Positions 4,618-5,932 of a DNA stretch of 5,932 bases are shown piece after piece. The position numbers and the translations under genes are program-made. The notes below the pieces were generated by a model. The model saw only the letters and a program-made list of their open reading frames with translations, did no database searches and was not told the DNA's origin. The DNA comes from Gracilibacteraceae bacterium. Its GTDB lineage: Bacteria > Bacillota > Desulfitobacteriia > Desulfitobacteriales > Syntrophobotulaceae. The stretch is from assembly GCA_031263945.1 (NCBI GenBank), contig JAISEW010000215.1, positions 1 to 5,932 of the forward strand, written 5' to 3'. The stretch's first letter is position 1; each line of letters begins with the position of its first letter.

Positions 4618-5823
4618 ATGAATCCTAGGAAAAATGGAATTCTGTGTCTGCTCCTGGTTCTGCTGTGCGGCGTTCTTGTCCTGTCCGGCTGCGGCGGCGG
4701 GGTAGCCGCCACGCCGCCTGCCGGGGGATCTACTGAACCCGCCGCGGGCGAGCCGATCAACGTGGGGCTGAATCTTGAGCTCACGGGCAGTTCGGCGGAA
4801 TTCGGTCTCAGCGGCCAGAACGGCATGAAACTGGCGTTTGACAAAGTGAACGCCGAGGGCGGGGTTTTGGACGGGAGGATGTTCAACTATATTCCCGCCG
4901 ATAACAAATCGGAAGCCGGTGAGGCGACCAGCGCCACGACGCGTCTCGTCGGGGAAAACGTCTCCGCCATCCTCGGCCCGATGACGACGGCGGCCGTACT
5001 CGGCTCCATCCAGCTCGTAACCGATAACAACATCGTACTCATCACCCCGAGCGGCACGAACGCCCGTCTGACCGTCAACGAGGACGGCAGCCTGAATCCG
5101 TGGATCTTCCGCGCATGTTTTATCGACCCCTTCCAGGGCGAGGTCGCCGCTAATTTCGCCATGGACGTCCTGGGGGCGGAAACCGCGGCTATCGCCTATG
5201 ACATCGTCGGCGATTACTCCGGCGGGTTGGCCGCCAGCTTCAAGCAGACTTTTGAAGCCGCCGGCAAGACCGTCGTGCGCGAGGAACAATTCTCGGCCGG
5301 CGACACGGATTTCCGCCCGATCATTGAAAACATCAAGACTTCAAACCCGGACGTCATTTTTGTGCCGGCCTATTACACCGACGACGGCCGTTTTGTCCTG
5401 CAGGCCAGAGACGCTGAAGTCACCGTGCCGATCTTGGGCGGCGACGGCTGGGGCAGCGGCGACATGGTGGGCATCGCCGGCGCTGAGAACATGAACAACA
5501 CTTTCTATGTGGACTTCGTTTACATGGACGACCCGTTGCTGCAGGATTTTGTCAGCGAGTACCGGGCGGCCTACAACCGGGAACCCGACGGATTCAGCGT
5601 CCTGGGCTATGAGTCCGCGACGATGCTGATCGAAGCGGTGAAAAACGCCGGCGGCACGGATCCGGAAGCCCTGCGCTCCGCCTTGGAAAACCTGGGAGAA
5701 TTCACCGGTATTTCCGGGGAGATGACATTTGATCCCGCGACGCATAACCCAGTCAAGAAGGCGATCATCCTTGAATCCGTCAACGGCGTCAAAGAATTAA
5801 AAGAGATAGTCGAACCTAAATAA
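4618..5823 (+). CDS. livJ: ABC transporter substrate-binding lipoprotein, branched-chain amino acid (LivJ) type
   Basis: This 401-aa extracytoplasmic binding protein would capture its ligand and deliver it to an ABC permease. Residues 1-24 are a lipoprotein signal peptide: MNPRK, a Leu/Val-rich core, then the lipobox LSGC with Cys25 as the lipidated residue. A Gly/Pro/Ala/Thr-rich linker (26-44) follows. The rest is a full type I periplasmic-binding fold of the LivJ family: INVGLNLELTGSSAEFG (47-63), AILGPMTTAAV (117-127), TPSGTNARLT (143-152), FRACFIDPFQGEVAANF (164-180), AYDIVGDYSGG (193-203), DTDFRPIIENIK (229-240) and FDPATHNPVKKAIILE (371-386). The start is ATG 4618, with AAGGAGGA at 4603-4610 and 7-nt spacing; the in-frame ATG at 4591 lacks a ribosome site and would spoil the signal peptide. 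Ligand is inferred from family: branched-chain or related amino acids, though members also bind amides and aromatic acids. A livH-like start follows. Confidence 0.93.
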   Translation: MNPRKNGILCLLLVLLCGVLVLSGCGGGVAATPPAGGSTEPAAGEPINVGLNLELTGSSAEFGLSGQNGMKLAFDKVNAEGGVLDGRMFNYIPADNKSEAGEATSATTRLVGENVSAILGPMTTAAVLGSIQLVTDNNIVLITPSGTNARLTVNEDGSLNPWIFRACFIDPFQGEVAANFAMDVLGAETAAIAYDIVGDYSGGLAASFKQTFEAAGKTVVREEQFSAGDTDFRPIIENIKTSNPDVIFVPAYYTDDGRFVLQARDAEVTVPILGGDGWGSGDMVGIAGAENMNNTFYVDFVYMDDPLLQDFVSEYRAAYNREPDGFSVLGYESATMLIEAVKNAGGTDPEALRSALENLGEFTGISGEMTFDPATHNPVKKAIILESVNGVKELKEIVEPK

Positions 5824-5836
5824 GAAACCACTGGCA

Positions 5837-5860
5837 GCAAGCCGGCCGCGGCCGGCTTGC
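5837..5860. other. Perfect 24-nt palindrome between binding protein and permease genes
   Basis: GCAAGCCGGCCG (5837-5848) is followed at once by its exact reverse complement, giving a hairpin of about 10 GC-rich base pairs with a 4-nt loop. It starts 13 nt after the binding-protein stop codon. No T-run follows (the next bases are CCGCGAAAAACG), so it is not a classic intrinsic terminator. It is more likely a 3' stabiliser or partial terminator that keeps binding-protein mRNA above permease mRNA, as in other transporter operons. Confidence 0.7.
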
Positions 5861-5897
5861 CCGCGAAAAACGCTTCCCCAGAAGGACTTTATACGTC

Positions 5898-5932
5898 ATG
5901 TCAGCTGAATTCATAATGCAGCAGCTGCTGAT
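5898..5932 (+). CDS. livH: Branched-chain amino acid ABC permease, N-terminus only
   Basis: Only the first 11 complete codons are inside the window (MSAEFIMQQLL), and the frame stays open to the edge. The MQQLL stretch matches the usual beginning of LivH-type permeases, which continue into a first membrane helix. An AAGGA site at 5882-5886 lies 11 nt before ATG 5898; the internal ATG at 5916 has no ribosome site. Position directly after a LivJ-type gene supports the call. The evidence is too short to exclude another permease type. Confidence 0.6.
   Translation, partial: MSAEFIMQQLL

Noticed and set aside
4570..5289. 239-codon minus-strand open frame inside the binding-protein gene
   Set aside because: Antisense to a clear LivJ-type gene, with no ribosome site or recognised domain.

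Overview
The window looks like chromosome of a high-GC anaerobic Bacillota (Firmicutes), possibly a Negativicutes or Peptococcaceae-like lineage. The reasons are strong GGAGG-type ribosome sites, a SigA-type promoter, a dapF-dapL pair of the kind seen in those groups, a lipoprotein LivJ-type binding protein, and a cupin and immunity-protein gene set in repeat-rich spacers. The lineage is inferred from remembered family resemblance, not from a search.

Layout. Positions 26-452 (minus strand) hold the remains of a PIN-domain (VapC-like) toxin locus: a C-terminal half-domain with no N-terminus, overlapping a short intact ORF with an excellent ribosome site. An AT-richer spacer (about 453-597) carries two back-to-back extended -10 promoters. 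The plus-strand one appears to drive a three-gene operon: an uncharacterised 162-aa protein, dapF (diaminopimelate epimerase) and dapL (LL-diaminopimelate aminotransferase). DapL converts tetrahydrodipicolinate to LL-DAP in one step and DapF epimerises it to meso-DAP. The operon therefore holds the last two steps to the peptidoglycan cross-linking residue and lysine precursor by the aminotransferase variant of the pathway.

Positions 3136-3367 are a non-coding patch of small palindromic dispersed repeats. Next come a GAD-like/DUF1851 gene resembling the type VI secretion immunity protein Tdi1, with no toxin gene beside it, and a small cupin gene. A roughly 134-bp MITE-like inverted-repeat element (4360-4493) separates them from the last unit. 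That unit starts with a near-consensus promoter (TTGACA-17-TAGAAT), followed by a branched-chain amino-acid type binding lipoprotein gene, a perfect GC-rich palindrome and the first codons of what looks like livH. It is the start of a liv-type ABC transporter operon that continues past the window.

No clearly new multi-gene system is visible. The points most worth following are the conserved-looking unknown protein coupled to dapF, the orphan immunity gene set among repeats, the repeat family with compensatory stem changes, and the decayed toxin locus that still has a good promoter and an intact partner ORF.
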